DNA from: Kaistia adipata DSM 17808 | GTDB lineage: Bacteria > Pseudomonadota > Alphaproteobacteria > Rhizobiales > Kaistiaceae | Direction: 5' to 3' | DNA: 64,000 nt | Assembly: GCF_000423225.1 (NCBI RefSeq) | Contig: NZ_AUHO01000010.1 | Coordinates: 310,001 to 374,000 of the forward strand | Shown here: positions 51,782 through 61,282 of the stretch, in pieces | How the letters are laid out: each line of letters begins with the position of its first letter | How positions within the stretch are numbered: the stretch's first letter is position 1 | The notes under the pieces: generated by a model | What the model was told of the DNA's origin: nothing | What the model saw: the letters and a program-made list of their open reading frames with translations, nothing else | Database searches by the model: none | Translations under genes and position numbers: made by a program

Positions 51782-51883
51782 CGTCATCCCGGGCCCGACC
51801 CGGGATCCATGCAGCCGGGATCTTGGCCGGAGACATCTCCCCAGGCCTCGGCTGCATGGATTCCCGCTTTCGCGGGAATGACG
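51782..51883. repeat. Palindromic repeat GTCATCCC...GGGAATGAC between lysA and lipoprotein gene
   Basis: The left arm (51782-51817, CGTCATCCCGGGCCCGACCCGG...) and right arm (51849-51883, ...CGCTTTCGCGGGAATGACG) are imperfect inverted repeats with GATCCATGCAGCC/GGCTGCATGGAT in common. Each arm ends in a compact hairpin. This is a common alphaproteobacterial REP-type unit from memory. It separates lysA from the genes upstream and might limit transcript read-through. Confidence 0.75.
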
Positions 51884-51933
51884 GAAATCAAATGGTGGCT
51901 TGCAATGTCAGTATGGCTGCCGGGCTTTCCAGC

Positions 51934-52131
51934 CTAAAGCAGCTTGTCGATGAAGAGCGAGCGATCGGGCTTCGCCGGCTTCGAGACGTCCGGCTTCTTG
52001 CCGTCCGGGCCGGCCTGTTCGGCGGAGAGCGCCTGCGGGCCGCCCGGCGGCGGCTCCGGCGGGCCCTTCACGCCGCAACCGGCGAGCGCCAGGGCGGCGG
52101 TCAAAAGAAGGATTCGGGCAGCAAGGGCCAA
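51934..52131 (-). CDS. lptM: Small lipoprotein, LptM (YifL)-like
   Basis: A 65-residue lipoprotein. A TTG at 52131 preceded by AGGAG gives MALAARILLLTAALALAG|CGVKGPPEPPPGG, with lipobox LALAGC (Cys 19) and the CGxKGPxxxP segment typical of LptM. LptM stabilises the LPS transporter LptDE in E. coli; the same role is inferred here from the motif and the usual argH-lptM-lysA context. An in-frame ATG upstream would add 22 residues without similarity. The tail KPAKPDRSLFIDKLL is conserved in rhizobial members as I recall. Confidence 0.85.
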   Translation of the reverse strand: MALAARILLLTAALALAGCGVKGPPEPPPGGPQALSAEQAGPDGKKPDVSKPAKPDRSLFIDKLL

Positions 52132-52216
52132 GGCGGCTTCTCCTGAGGGGCATTCGGCGGCGCATCTTATCCGATCGCGCCGCCGCGTCATTGCCAAATT
52201 TGGCCGCAGGGCGACG

Positions 52217-53611
52217 TCAGGCCTTCATCTCGCGCGCCAGCTGGCGCTGCCAACGCTTCGCCTGCGACCGCACGTTCTTCGGCGAGGTGCCGCCATAGGA
52301 AGTGCGGCTGCGGACCGACTTGTCGACGGTGAGCACCGAATAGACGGCGTCGGTGATGGCGGGGTGCACGGACTGCATCTCGGCGAGCGTCACCTTGGTC
52401 AGGTCGACGCCGCGCTCCGAGGCGATGGCGACGATGCGGCCGGTGACGTGATGCGCCTCGCGGAACGGCATGTTGAGCGCGCGCACCAGCCAGTCGGCGA
52501 GATCGGTCGCGGTGGCGAAGCCGGAGCCTGCGGCCTTCTTCAGGTTGGCGGCTTCCGGCTCCATGTCGAGCACCATGCCGGTGGTGGCGGCGATCGCCAG
52601 TTCCAGGCTCTCGAACGCGTCGAAGGCCTGTTCCTTGTCCTCCTGCATGTCCTTCTGGTAGGCGAGCGGCAGACCCTTCATGACGATCTGCAGCGCCGTC
52701 TGGGCGCCGATGATGCGGCCCGTCTTGGCGCGCACCAGCTCGGCCGCGTCCGGATTGCGCTTCTGCGGCATGATCGACGAGCCGGTGGTGAACTTGTCGG
52801 AAAGCTTGATGAAGCGGAACTGCGCCGACGACCAGATCACGATCTCCTCGGCGAAGCGGGAGAGGTGGATGGCGCAGAGGCTGGCCGCCGCCAGCGCCTC
52901 GATGACGAAGTCGCGGTCGGAAACGCTGTCGAGCGAGTTGGCCGTCGGGCGGTCGAAGCCGAGCGCGGCGGCCGTCTGGAAGCGGTCGATCGGGAACGAG
53001 GTGCCGGCCAGCGCCGCGGCGCCGAGCGGATTCTCGTTCAGCCGCTTGCGGGCGTCCTGGAAGCGGCCGCGGTCGCGGCCGATCATCTCGACATAGGCCA
53101 GCATGTGGTGGCCGAAGGTCACCGGCTGGGCGCTCTGCAGATGCGTGAAGCCCGGCATCACCTGGCCGGCATGGGCGAAGGCCTTGTCGGCGAGCGCCAC
53201 TTGCAGGTCGCGCAGCGCCGCGTCCATCGCGTCGATCGTGTCGCGGACCCACAGCTTGAAGTCGGTCGCCACCTGGTCGTTGCGCGAGCGGGCCGTGTGC
53301 AGGCGGCCGGCGGCGTCGCCGATCAGCTCCTTCAGGCGCGATTCGATGTTGAGGTGGATGTCCTCGAGGGCGCGCGAGAACTTGAACTCGCCCGCTTCGA
53401 TTTCACGCAGGATGGCGTCTAGACCTGCCGTGATCTTTTCGGCATCGTCCGCGCCGATGATGCCCTGACGGGCGAGCATGGCGGCATGGGCCTTCGAGCC
53501 GGCAATGTCCTGACGGTAGAGCTTCTGGTCGAAACCGATCGACGCGTTGATCTCTTCCATGATGGCGGCCGGGCCTTCGGAGAAGCGGCCGCCCCACATC
53601 GAATTGCTCAT
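52217..53611 (-). CDS. argH: Argininosuccinate lyase
   Basis: Cleaves argininosuccinate to arginine and fumarate. The 464-residue protein starts [25 protein letters not shown]-type at 53611. Blocks: EDIHLNIE and [12 protein letters not shown] bind substrate, [18 protein letters not shown], and the catalytic loop [16 protein letters not shown] with the essential serines. Tetrameric cytosolic enzyme. Only 27 bases separate its start from that of the divergent tlpA. Confidence 0.97.
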   Translation of the reverse strand: MSNSMWGGRFSEGPAAIMEEINASIGFDQKLYRQDIAGSKAHAAMLARQGIIGADDAEKITAGLDAILREIEAGEFKFSRALEDIHLNIESRLKELIGDAAGRLHTARSRNDQVATDFKLWVRDTIDAMDAALRDLQVALADKAFAHAGQVMPGFTHLQSAQPVTFGHHMLAYVEMIGRDRGRFQDARKRLNENPLGAAALAGTSFPIDRFQTAAALGFDRPTANSLDSVSDRDFVIEALAAASLCAIHLSRFAEEIVIWSSAQFRFIKLSDKFTTGSSIMPQKRNPDAAELVRAKTGRIIGAQTALQIVMKGLPLAYQKDMQEDKEQAFDAFESLELAIAATTGMVLDMEPEAANLKKAAGSGFATATDLADWLVRALNMPFREAHHVTGRIVAIASERGVDLTKVTLAEMQSVHPAITDAVYSVLTVDKSVRSRTSYGGTSPKNVRSQAKRWQRQLAREMKA

Positions 53612-53638
53612 GTACCCTCTCTTTGGAGGCAGGACGGA

Positions 53639-54301
53639 ATGAACGAGACGCGCGGTCAATCGCGGCGCTGGACGGTAATCGGCCTTGCCGCGATCGCTGG
53701 CATCGCGACGGGAGTCGCGGCGGTATACGTGACGGAGACCCGCAATGGCAACGCCATCGTTGACGCGGCCGGCGTCGACTGCGCCCCGGCGGTCGAGGCG
53801 GCCGGTCTGCTGGCGCCGTTCGCCAAGGGCGATGTCGCCGCGTTCCGTGTCGCCACCGAGCCGGCGCGCCTGAGCGAGCTGTCGTTCCAGAACGCCGCCG
53901 GCGACAAGGTCTCGATCGCCGATTTCGCCGGCAAGACCGTGCTCCTGAACCTCTGGGCGACCTGGTGCGCGCCGTGCCGGCAGGAGATGCCGGCGCTCGA
54001 CCGCCTGGACGCGGCGCATGAGGGCAAGGACTTCTCGGTCGTCGCCGTCTCGATCGATACCCAGGATCCGGCCAAGCCGAAGGCATTCCTCGACGAGATC
54101 GGTGTCAAGTCGCTCGCCTTCTATGGCGATCCGACGACCGGCATCTTCTCGGGCCTGAAGGGCAAGGGCATGGCGGTCGGCCTGCCGACCACCGTGCTGA
54201 TCGACGGCAAGGGCTGCGCGCTCGGCGTCATGTCGGGCCCGGCGGAGTGGGATTCCGAGGACGCCAAGGCGCTGGTCAAGGCCGCGCTCGGCGACGCCTG
54301 A
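53639..54301 (+). CDS. tlpA: Thiol:disulfide interchange protein TlpA
   Basis: Membrane-anchored periplasmic thioredoxin that keeps copper chaperones and cytochrome-oxidase subunit II reduced. The 220-residue protein has an N-terminal anchor ([20 protein letters not shown]), the redox motif WATWCAPC (Cys 110, Cys 113), and the cis-proline loop GLPTTVLID. Extra Cys 48 and Cys 193 fit the structural disulfide known in Bradyrhizobium TlpA. Its divergence from argH is also that of B. diazoefficiens, as I recall. Confidence 0.95.
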   Translation: MNETRGQSRRWTVIGLAAIAGIATGVAAVYVTETRNGNAIVDAAGVDCAPAVEAAGLLAPFAKGDVAAFRVATEPARLSELSFQNAAGDKVSIADFAGKTVLLNLWATWCAPCRQEMPALDRLDAAHEGKDFSVVAVSIDTQDPAKPKAFLDEIGVKSLAFYGDPTTGIFSGLKGKGMAVGLPTTVLIDGKGCALGVMSGPAEWDSEDAKALVKAALGDA

Positions 54302-54346
54302 GGCGGCGGGGCAGCTGGTGGCGCGGCTAGCCGCGCCACTCCGGGC

Positions 54347-55228
54347 TCAGCGCGTCGGGACGGGATGCTCGCCGCGATAGTCGTAGAAGCCGCGATTGGT
54401 CTTGCGGCCGAGCCAGCCGGCCTCGACATATTTCACCAAGAGCGGGCAGGGGCGGTACTTCGAATCCGCCAGGCCCTCATAGAGCACCTGCATGATCGAC
54501 AGACAGGTGTCGAGGCCGATGAAATCGGCGAGCTGCAGCGGCCCCATCGGATGGTTGGCGCCGAGCTTCATCGCCGTGTCGATCGCGTCGACCGTGCCGA
54601 CGCCCTCGTAGAGCACGTAGATCGCCTCGTTGATCATCGGCAGCAGGATGCGGTTGACGATGAAGCCGGGGAAGTCCTCGGAGACGGTCGCGGTCTTGTT
54701 CAGCCGCGCCACATAGCCCTTGGCTGCCTCGAAGGTCTCGTCCTCGGTGGCGATGCCACGGATCAGCTCGACCAGCTGCATCACCGGGACCGGGTTCATG
54801 AAGTGGATGCCGATGAAGCGCTCGGGGCGGTCGGTCGCCGAGGCGAGGCGGGTGATCGAGATCGACGAGGTGTTGGTGGCGAGCATCGCCTCCGGCTTCA
54901 GCGCCGGGCAGATGCCGGCGAAGATCTTGCGCTTGGTCTGCTCGTCCTCGGTCGCCGCCTCGATGACGAGGTCGCAGGCGGCGAGCGCGTCGACATCGGT
55001 GGCGGCCTTGACGCGGGCGATGGCGGCCTTGCGGTCCTCCTCGCTGATGCGGCCGGAATGGACCTGACGGGCCAGATTGCCGTCGATGGTGGCGAGGCCC
55101 TTGCGGATGCGGTCTTCCGCGAGGTCGTGGATCAGGACCTCGTAGCCGGCAAGCGCGCTGACATGGGCGATACCATTGCCCATCTGACCGGCTCCGATGA
55201 CGCCGATCGTCGTAATGGCGGTGCTCAT
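54347..55228 (-). CDS. hbd: 3-hydroxybutyryl-CoA dehydrogenase
   Basis: NAD-dependent oxidation of (S)-3-hydroxyacyl-CoA, in short-chain fatty-acid or PHB breakdown. The 293-residue protein starts [27 protein letters not shown] (Rossmann), has [49 protein letters not shown] with the catalytic His and Asn, and the dimer domain [19 protein letters not shown]. Located 115 bases downstream of etfA, giving etfB-etfA-hbd, an arrangement typical of acyl-CoA metabolism. Confidence 0.97.
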   Translation of the reverse strand: MSTAITTIGVIGAGQMGNGIAHVSALAGYEVLIHDLAEDRIRKGLATIDGNLARQVHSGRISEEDRKAAIARVKAATDVDALAACDLVIEAATEDEQTKRKIFAGICPALKPEAMLATNTSSISITRLASATDRPERFIGIHFMNPVPVMQLVELIRGIATEDETFEAAKGYVARLNKTATVSEDFPGFIVNRILLPMINEAIYVLYEGVGTVDAIDTAMKLGANHPMGPLQLADFIGLDTCLSIMQVLYEGLADSKYRPCPLLVKYVEAGWLGRKTNRGFYDYRGEHPVPTR

Positions 55229-55343
55229 GCCCCAAGGGCTCCTTTGCGTATCAATGTCGTTCTGAAATGGGTGCGGCCGTGCACGATGACCGAAGGGCAG
55301 TCGAGCACGGCCGGCGGGATTGTCAACCGGCGCCGGTAAACGC

Positions 55344-56279
55344 TTAGTTTGCGAGCGCCTTGGTCAGGGCCGGAACGACCGTGAACAGGTCGTCGACGAG
55401 GCCATAATCGGCGACCTGGAAGATCGGCGCGTCGCCGTCCTTGTTGATCGCGACGATGACTTTCGAGTCCTTCATGCCGGCGAGGTGCTGGATCGCGCCG
55501 GAAATGCCGATCGCGATGTAGAGCTCCGGCGCGACGACCTTGCCGGTCTGGCCGACCTGCAGGTCGTTGGCGGCATAGCCGGCGTCGACCGCCGCGCGCG
55601 AGGCGCCGATCGCCGCCTTGAGCTGGTCGGCAAGCGGGGCGATCACTTCCTGGAACTTGTCGGCGGAACCGAGCGCGCGACCGCCCGAGACGATGACGCG
55701 GGCCGAGGCGAGTTCCGGACGGTCGGAGACTGAGAGATCCGCGCCGACGAAGCTCGAAAGGCCCGAATCGGCCGGGGCGGCGATCGTCTCGACCGGCGCG
55801 TTGCCGCCCGTCGCGGCCGCCGCGAAGGCGGCGATGCGGACGGTGGCGACGAGGGTCTTGTCGCTCGTCTGCACCGTCTCGATGGCGTTGCCGGCATAGA
55901 TCGGCCGTTCGAACGTGTCCGGCGCGACCACCTTGGTGATCTCGGAGATCTGCATCACGTCGAGCAGGGCGGCGACGCGCGGGGCGACGTTCTTGCCGGT
56001 CGAGGTCGCCGGCGCGAGGATCGCGTCATACTTGCCGGCGAGCGACAGGACGAGGTCGGCGAGCGGCTCGGCGCGACGCTCGGCCAGGCTGTCGCCGTCG
56101 GCGAGCAGCACGCTGCGCACGCCGGAAAGCTGCGCCGCCGCGTCGGCCGCGGCCTTCGCCTGCTTGCCGGCGACGAGGATGTCGACCGGCTGGCCCAGCG
56201 CCAGCGCGGCGGTGAGGGTCTTCGCCGTCGCGTCGTTCAGATGCGCGTCGTTGTGTTCCGCGATGATCAGCGTCGCCAT
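55344..56279 (-). CDS. etfA: Electron transfer flavoprotein alpha subunit
   Basis: Carries FAD and AMP-binding domains and passes electrons from acyl-CoA dehydrogenases to ETF:quinone oxidoreductase. The 311-residue protein has the C-terminal FAD motif [20 protein letters not shown] and [40 protein letters not shown] split in two blocks, ending [17 protein letters not shown]. Starts one base after the etfB stop, so they are coupled. Confidence 0.97.
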   Translation of the reverse strand: MATLIIAEHNDAHLNDATAKTLTAALALGQPVDILVAGKQAKAAADAAAQLSGVRSVLLADGDSLAERRAEPLADLVLSLAGKYDAILAPATSTGKNVAPRVAALLDVMQISEITKVVAPDTFERPIYAGNAIETVQTSDKTLVATVRIAAFAAAATGGNAPVETIAAPADSGLSSFVGADLSVSDRPELASARVIVSGGRALGSADKFQEVIAPLADQLKAAIGASRAAVDAGYAANDLQVGQTGKVVAPELYIAIGISGAIQHLAGMKDSKVIVAINKDGDAPIFQVADYGLVDDLFTVVPALTKALAN

Positions 56280-56280
56280 C

Positions 56281-57030
56281 TCAGAGTACTCCCGCCTGCT
56301 TCAGCTTCGCGACCAGCTCGTCGACCGAGCCGAGCTTGACGCCGGCCGTCCGGGCCGCCGGCTCGACCGTCTTCAGCACGGCGAGGCGCGGCGCCGCGTC
56401 GACGCCGAGCGCTTCGGGGCTCGTCTCGTCGAGCGGCTTCTTCTTCGCCTTCATGATGTTCGGCAGCGAGGCATAGCGCGGCTCGTTCAGGCGCAGATCG
56501 GTGGTGACGATCGCCGGCAGCTGGAGCCGCAGTGTCTCGAGGCCGCCATCGACCTCGCGGGTGACGTCGACCGAACCGTCGCCGAGCACGACCTTCGAGG
56601 CGAAGGTCGCCTGCGGCCAGCCGAGCAGGGCGGCCAGCATCTGGCCGGTCTGGTTCGAATCGTCGTCGATCGCCTGCTTGCCGAGGATGACGAGGCTGGG
56701 CTGCTCGGTCGCGATGACCGCCTTGAGCAGCTTGGCGACGGCGAGCGGCTCGACGCGCGCCGCATCGGTCTTCACCAGCACGGCGCGATCGGCGCCCATG
56801 GCGAGGCCGGTGCGCAGGGTTTCGGCCGACTTGTCGGAGCCGATCGACACGACGATGACTTCCGTCGCCTTGCCGGCTTCCTTCAGGCGCAACGCTTCTT
56901 CGACGGCGATCTCGTCGAAGGGGTTCATCGACATCTTCACGTTGGCGAGGTCGACGCCGGTACCGTCCGGCTTGACGCGGATCTTGACGTTGGTGTCGAC
57001 CACCCGCTTGACGGGCACGAGGATCTTCAT
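56281..57030 (-). CDS. etfB: Electron transfer flavoprotein beta subunit
   Basis: Partner of EtfA. The 249-residue protein starts [20 protein letters not shown] and has the signature [26 protein letters not shown], the AMP-binding loop [30 protein letters not shown] and [28 protein letters not shown]. It is first in etfB-etfA-hbd; 104 bases separate it from the rhomboid gene upstream. Confidence 0.97.
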   Translation of the reverse strand: MKILVPVKRVVDTNVKIRVKPDGTGVDLANVKMSMNPFDEIAVEEALRLKEAGKATEVIVVSIGSDKSAETLRTGLAMGADRAVLVKTDAARVEPLAVAKLLKAVIATEQPSLVILGKQAIDDDSNQTGQMLAALLGWPQATFASKVVLGDGSVDVTREVDGGLETLRLQLPAIVTTDLRLNEPRYASLPNIMKAKKKPLDETSPEALGVDAAPRLAVLKTVEPAARTAGVKLGSVDELVAKLKQAGVL

Positions 57031-57134
57031 CGCGGTGATTATCCCTTCACGGCAGCGATTTCCGGAGCGCTTGGCGCGGGACCGTACCGGCGGGTTCTCC
57101 CCGAGTCAACGCGAGCCCGGCACGCTGGAATCGC

Positions 57135-57854
57135 TCAAACGACGGGGTCCACCGGTAAGGCTTCGTCGGCCTGTCGGGCCAGGAGCGGCACCCCGGGCCG
57201 GCGCAGGAACAGGACCAGGATGGTCCCCATGATGAGGCCACCGAGATGCGCCGCCCAGGAGATTTCGCCGGGCGCGCCAAACACGAAATTGTAGAGCTGC
57301 AGCAGGATCCAGAAGCCGAGCACCCAGACGGTCCTGAGCCGGATCGGGATACGGAACAGCAGCAGGATCCAGATTTTTACGCGGGGGTGCAGGAGGAGAT
57401 AGGCGGCGATCACGCCGGCGACCGAACCCGAGGCGCCGATCAGGGCGATGTCGGAGCCCGGTTCGACGGCGACATGGGCGAGGCCGCCGCCGATCGCGCA
57501 GAGGAAATAGAACAGCAGGAAGCGCCAGTGCCCCATCGCGTCCTCGACATTGTCGCCGAACACCCAGAGGAACAGCATGTTCCCGGCCAGGTGCCAGATG
57601 TCGCCATGCAGGAAGGACGAGGTGATGAAGGTCAGGTATTCCGGCGCGTGGAAGATGCCGGGCGTGCGGATGTGGATGCCGGCGAGCGTCGAGGGAATGA
57701 GGCCGAAGGCCATGACCGACGCCGCCTCGGCGTCCGCATCACCGGCGCGCTGGTAGATCAGGAAGATCAGGCAGTTCAGGACGACGAGGCTGCGCGTAAC
57801 CCAGGGGAAGCGGATGTAGCGGAGGGGATTCTGGTCGTGGAACGGCACGAACAT
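57135..57854 (-). CDS. Rhomboid-family intramembrane serine protease
   Basis: A 239-residue membrane protein with six predicted helices. The catalytic dyad is Ser 142 in IGASGSVAGVIAAYLL and His 203 in SWAAHLGGLIMG; upstream HGDIWHLAGNMLFLWVFGDNVED is the rhomboid N-terminal consensus. It cleaves single-pass membrane proteins; substrates are unknown. Start MFVPFHDQNPLRYIRFPWVT is typical of the proteobacterial group. The gene follows the pduO-type gene by 9 bases. Confidence 0.93.
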   Translation of the reverse strand: MFVPFHDQNPLRYIRFPWVTRSLVVLNCLIFLIYQRAGDADAEAASVMAFGLIPSTLAGIHIRTPGIFHAPEYLTFITSSFLHGDIWHLAGNMLFLWVFGDNVEDAMGHWRFLLFYFLCAIGGGLAHVAVEPGSDIALIGASGSVAGVIAAYLLLHPRVKIWILLLFRIPIRLRTVWVLGFWILLQLYNFVFGAPGEISWAAHLGGLIMGTILVLFLRRPGVPLLARQADEALPVDPVV

Positions 57855-57863
57855 GTGTCGTCC

Positions 57864-58430
57864 TCACCGGTTCTGGCCTGGCACCCACAGGACATCCGTG
57901 GCGCCGCGATCATTCACAAAGCGCGCCGCCACGAACAGGAAATCCGAGAGGCGATTGATGTAGCGGATCGCCGAGGCGTTGACCGCCTCGCGCGCCGCGA
58001 GCTCGACCATGACGCGCTCGGCGCGACGGGCGACGGTCCTGGCGAGATGCAGATGCGCGGCGGCCGGCGAGCCGCCCGGCAGCACGAAGGAGCGCAAGGG
58101 GCTGAGCTCGGCGTTGAGCTCGTCGATCTCCGCCTCCAGGCGGTCCGTCTGCGCGTCGACGATGCGCAGCGCCTCGCGGCCCGGCTTGAGGCCGGCCTCC
58201 GGCGTCGACAGGTCGGCGCCGAGATCGAAGAGGTCGTTCTGGATCCGCGCCAGCATTGCGTCGACCTTGCCGTCGGCGTAGAGGCGGGCGGCGCCGATAT
58301 GCGCGTTGGTTTCGTCGATCGTGCCGTAGCTCTCGACGCGCAGGTCCGATTTCGGTCGTCGCTCTCCCGTGACGAGGGCGGTGGTGCCGTCGTCTCCCGT
58401 GCGGGTGTAGATGCGGGTGAGCGCGACCAT
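57864..58430 (-). CDS. pduO: PduO-type cob(I)yrinic acid a,c-diamide adenosyltransferase
   Basis: Adds the adenosyl group of ATP to cobalamin to make coenzyme B12. The 188-residue protein has the ATP-binding N-terminus TRIYTRTGDDGTTALVTGERRPKSD and ESYGTIDETNAHIGAAR, then FVLPGGSPAAAHLHLARTVARRAERVMV and LNASAIRYINRLSDFLFVAAR-like end with the RxxER-type active-site residues. It lies 7 bases before the twin-helix small protein gene in the same direction, and upstream of rhomboid-etfBA, a conserved alphaproteobacterial cluster. Confidence 0.95.
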   Translation of the reverse strand: MVALTRIYTRTGDDGTTALVTGERRPKSDLRVESYGTIDETNAHIGAARLYADGKVDAMLARIQNDLFDLGADLSTPEAGLKPGREALRIVDAQTDRLEAEIDELNAELSPLRSFVLPGGSPAAAHLHLARTVARRAERVMVELAAREAVNASAIRYINRLSDFLFVAARFVNDRGATDVLWVPGQNR

Positions 58431-58437
58431 GCTTGCC

Positions 58438-58629
58438 TCAGCGCGATGCGAAATAGAGGGCGGCCATCATGATGACGATGGCCAGGAACTGCAGCATTAC
58501 GCGCATGCGCATCAGCTTCTGCGATCGCTCCGCCGAGCCGCCGCGCACCATGTTGAACAGGCCGAGCAGCAGCACGAGGGCGACGGCGCCAAGCGCGATC
58601 GGGATCAGGTAGTAGAAGAAGCTGTTCAT
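58438..58629 (-). CDS. Twin transmembrane helix small protein (HIG1-like)
   Basis: A 63-residue membrane protein: MNSFFYYLIPIALGAVALVLLLGLFNMVRGG forms helix one, SAERSQKLMRMRV is the cytoplasmic loop containing the HIG1-type Q/R...L/M-R-x-R-V motif, and LQFLAIVIMMAALYFASR is helix two. Mitochondrial HIG1 proteins associate with respiratory complexes; a respiratory role here is inference. The position immediately before the PduO-type gene is conserved in related genomes. Confidence 0.85.
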   Translation of the reverse strand: MNSFFYYLIPIALGAVALVLLLGLFNMVRGGSAERSQKLMRMRVMLQFLAIVIMMAALYFASR

Positions 58630-58708
58630 CGGACTCTGTTTCGGGAATCGGGACGATCCGATGTTATAGGCACGTTCCGTCCCGGCTCGCCACAGCGAGG
58701 GGGCGCGG

Positions 58709-59227
58709 TCAATTGAGCCACCACACCGCCGCGTTGAGCGCCGTCGCGAACGCGACCCAGGCCAGATAGGGCGCCAGCATCCAGGCCGCGCGGCCATCGA
58801 TGCGGGCGAAGGCGCTCATCGTCGCGATGATGGCGAGGATGAGTGCGACGATATCGACCAGCGCCAGGCCGGGCGCATGCAGGCCGAAGAACGCGCCCGA
58901 CCAGGCGACATTGAGGATGAGCTGGACGGCGAAGGCGAGTGCCGCCGCCTGCAGCGCCGAACCGCGCCCCAGCATCCAGACCCGCCAGAAGGCGACGGCC
59001 ATCAGCGCGTAGAGCACCGTCCAGACGGGAGCGAAGATCCAGTTGGGCGGGCTGAAGAAGGGCTTCTCGAGGCCGGCATACCAGGTCGGGATGCTGGGCA
59101 TCGTCATCAGCGATCCGAGCGCGGCCGCGCCGAAGCAGATGGCGAGGCTCACGACCAGTTTCAGCAGCGAGGCCGGAGAAAGCCAGGAATGCTGCGGGGC
59201 GCCGGCGTCGTGTGGAATGGAGCTCAT
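58709..59227 (-). CDS. tspO: TspO/MBR-family membrane protein
   Basis: A 172-residue protein of five helices that binds tetrapyrroles and modulates stress or pigment responses in alphaproteobacteria. Family residues: TWYAGLEKPFFSPPNWIFAPVWTVLYALMAVAFWRVW (P..F.PP...F...W..LY), LILNVAWSGAFFG (LNxxWSxxFF) and APYLAWVAFATALNAAVWWLN. The N-terminal extension is 23 residues, hydrophilic. Transcribed alone or with the SDR gene upstream (63 bases). Confidence 0.94.
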   Translation of the reverse strand: MSSIPHDAGAPQHSWLSPASLLKLVVSLAICFGAAALGSLMTMPSIPTWYAGLEKPFFSPPNWIFAPVWTVLYALMAVAFWRVWMLGRGSALQAAALAFAVQLILNVAWSGAFFGLHAPGLALVDIVALILAIIATMSAFARIDGRAAWMLAPYLAWVAFATALNAAVWWLN

Positions 59228-59290
59228 GATCTTCCTGTCCGCATGGTCTTTCGACAGGAACGTGCGGGCCGCGGCTCGGTTCCGGGCGCC

Positions 59291-60121
59291 TCACGAATTG
59301 CGTGCGATCAGCCGGTCCATCAACCGCGCCGGGAGCAGGCGGGTCATCAGCGCCGCCGCCTTGGTCAGCAGCGTCACCCGGTAGCGCAGCCGCGGCCGGG
59401 GGCTTTCGAGCGCATGCAGCAGCGCCGCCGTCACGGCTTCCGGCCCGAGCTTGAAGCGCGACGGGCGCCGGCTCCCGGTCAGGCGCGCCAGCTGGGCCTG
59501 GTAGTCCGTGCGGTGGACCGAGCGTTCGACGTCGACGGTTTCGCGAAAATTGGCGAGGGCGTTCTGGGTGAAGCGGGTGGCGATCGGGCCCGGCTCGATC
59601 AGCACGACCGCGATGCCGCTGCCGGCGAGCTCGATCCGCAGCGTGTCGGTCAGCCCCTCCAGCGCGTATTTCGAGGCGACATAGGCGCCACGGTATTTGC
59701 CCGCGACGAAACCGAGGATCGACGAGCACTGGACGATCCGGCCATGTCCCTGCGCCCGCATGGCGGGGAGCAGGCGCAGCGTCAGCGTGTGCCAGCCGAA
59801 CAGATTGGTCTCGAATTGCCGGCGGAGCACGGCCGTCGTCAGGTCCTCGACCGCGCCGACCTGGCCATAGGCGCCATTGTTGAACAGCGCGTCGAGCGTG
59901 CCGCCGGTCGCCGCGAGCACGGCGTCGGCGCAGGCATGGATCGACGCCTCGTCCGTATAGTCGAGGAACAGGGCTTCCAGGCCGGTCTGCCGCAGCGCCT
60001 CGATGTCCTCCGCCTTGCGCGCCGTGGCGAAGACGCGCCATCCGCGCGCCTTCAGCGTAAGCGCGGCGTCGCGGCCGATGCCGGAGGAGGCGCCGGTGAC
60101 GAGGATCGATCGGGCGTTCAT
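59291..60121 (-). CDS. Short-chain dehydrogenase/reductase
   Basis: A 276-residue classical-type SDR: SILVTGASSGIGRDAALTLKARGWRVFATARK binds NADP, NNGAYGQVGAVEDL the central strand, and the catalytic Ser, Tyr and Lys lie in VQCSSILGFVAGKYRGAYVASKYALEGLTDTLR. The C-terminus (ESPRPRLRYRVTLLTKAAALMTRLLPARLMDRLI) is the lipid-SDR style tail. Substrate unknown. Divergent from the AEC transporter gene with 210 bases between. Confidence 0.9.
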   Translation of the reverse strand: MNARSILVTGASSGIGRDAALTLKARGWRVFATARKAEDIEALRQTGLEALFLDYTDEASIHACADAVLAATGGTLDALFNNGAYGQVGAVEDLTTAVLRRQFETNLFGWHTLTLRLLPAMRAQGHGRIVQCSSILGFVAGKYRGAYVASKYALEGLTDTLRIELAGSGIAVVLIEPGPIATRFTQNALANFRETVDVERSVHRTDYQAQLARLTGSRRPSRFKLGPEAVTAALLHALESPRPRLRYRVTLLTKAAALMTRLLPARLMDRLIARNS

Positions 60122-60331
60122 GCTGTTCCCTATGCTTCGGGGCGGGTCGCGCCCGGACTATAGAGCGCCAGGGCGACCAGCCAAGCGCCAATGCGTCCGG
60201 CAACCGGGTCGGCGCGGTTGACCGGCCCGGGCGCTATTCCTACTGTCGGCCGGCCTTATCACGCCATCTCCCGGTCCCGCCCCGATGCCCTGCCGTGCCT
60301 TGACCGCGCTCGTCCCGAGAGGACGCGGCGC

Positions 60332-61282
60332 ATGCTGATGATCGGCCGTCTCGCCGAGATCGCCTTCATCGTCCTGCCGATCTTCGGCATGATCACGATC
60401 GGCTACATTGCCGGCTGGACCAAGCATCTCGGCGACCGCGCCGCCGACGGGCTGTCGGAATATGTGTTCGGCATCGCCGTGCCGGTGCTGATCTTCAAGA
60501 CGTTGTCCGAGGCCAAGATGCCGGAGGGTGGCCAGCCCTGGGGCTACTGGATCGCCTATTTCGCCGGCGCCTTCATCGTGTTCGGCATCGGCTTCCTGAT
60601 CGCGCGTCGGATCTTCGGCCGACCGCATGTCGAGGCCGTCATGCAGGGCTTCGCCAGCGGCCAGTCCAACACCGTCTTCGTCGGCGTGCCGGTCATCCTG
60701 AACGCGTTCGGCAGCGAAGGCGCGGTGCCGCTGTTCCTGCTGATCGCCATCCACCTGCCGGTGATGACGACGGCGGCGACGCTGTTTGCGGAAGGTTCGG
60801 AAACCGGCATTTCGCGCGCCACGCTGATGCGCCTCGCGAAGGCGCTGGCGCGCAACCCGATCCTGATCGGCATCTATGCCGGCGCCATCGGCCAGATCCT
60901 CGGCGTCCAGCCATCCGGGCCGGCGGGCGAGGTCGTGCGCATGCTGGCCGCCTCGTCGGTGCCCTGCGCGCTGATCTCGATGGGTCTGGCGTTGCGCCGC
61001 TACGGCTTCGCCGGCGACATCAACGCTTCGCTCTTCATCAGCACGCTGAAGCTGCTCGTGCATCCGCTGATCGTGCTGGCGCTGGTGCAGGTCCTGCCGA
61101 TGCCGCCGGTCTGGGCCGGCGTCTGCGTCGTGTTCGCCGCCATGCCCTGCGGCGTCAACGCCTACCTGCTTGCCAATCACTACAAGGCGGGCGTCGCCAG
61201 CACGGCGAGCGCCGTGTCGCTCTCGACCATGATCAGCCTCTTCACGGTGACGATCTGGCTCTATGTGCTGGGCGTCGGCTAG
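60332..61282 (+). CDS. AEC-family (auxin efflux carrier-like) permease
   Basis: A 316-residue inner-membrane transporter, ten helices, that in bacteria carries malonate, malate or similar organic acids. The ATG at 60332 has GAGAGGA upstream; an earlier in-frame start would lack it. Family features: IAGWTKHLGDRAADGLSEYVFGIAVPVLIFKTL, GFASGQSNTVFVGVPVILNAFG, and in the C-half ALISMGLALRRYG, VFAAMPCGVNAYLLANHY and GVASTASAVSLSTMISL. Its stop shares CTAG with the converging gluQ. Confidence 0.9.
   Translation: MLMIGRLAEIAFIVLPIFGMITIGYIAGWTKHLGDRAADGLSEYVFGIAVPVLIFKTLSEAKMPEGGQPWGYWIAYFAGAFIVFGIGFLIARRIFGRPHVEAVMQGFASGQSNTVFVGVPVILNAFGSEGAVPLFLLIAIHLPVMTTAATLFAEGSETGISRATLMRLAKALARNPILIGIYAGAIGQILGVQPSGPAGEVVRMLAASSVPCALISMGLALRRYGFAGDINASLFISTLKLLVHPLIVLALVQVLPMPPVWAGVCVVFAAMPCGVNAYLLANHYKAGVASTASAVSLSTMISLFTVTIWLYVLGVG

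Noticed and set aside
52217-54019. 600-codon version of argH extending over tlpA
   Set aside because: The first 136 codons are antisense to tlpA, and argH begins at the canonical [10 protein letters not shown] at 53611.
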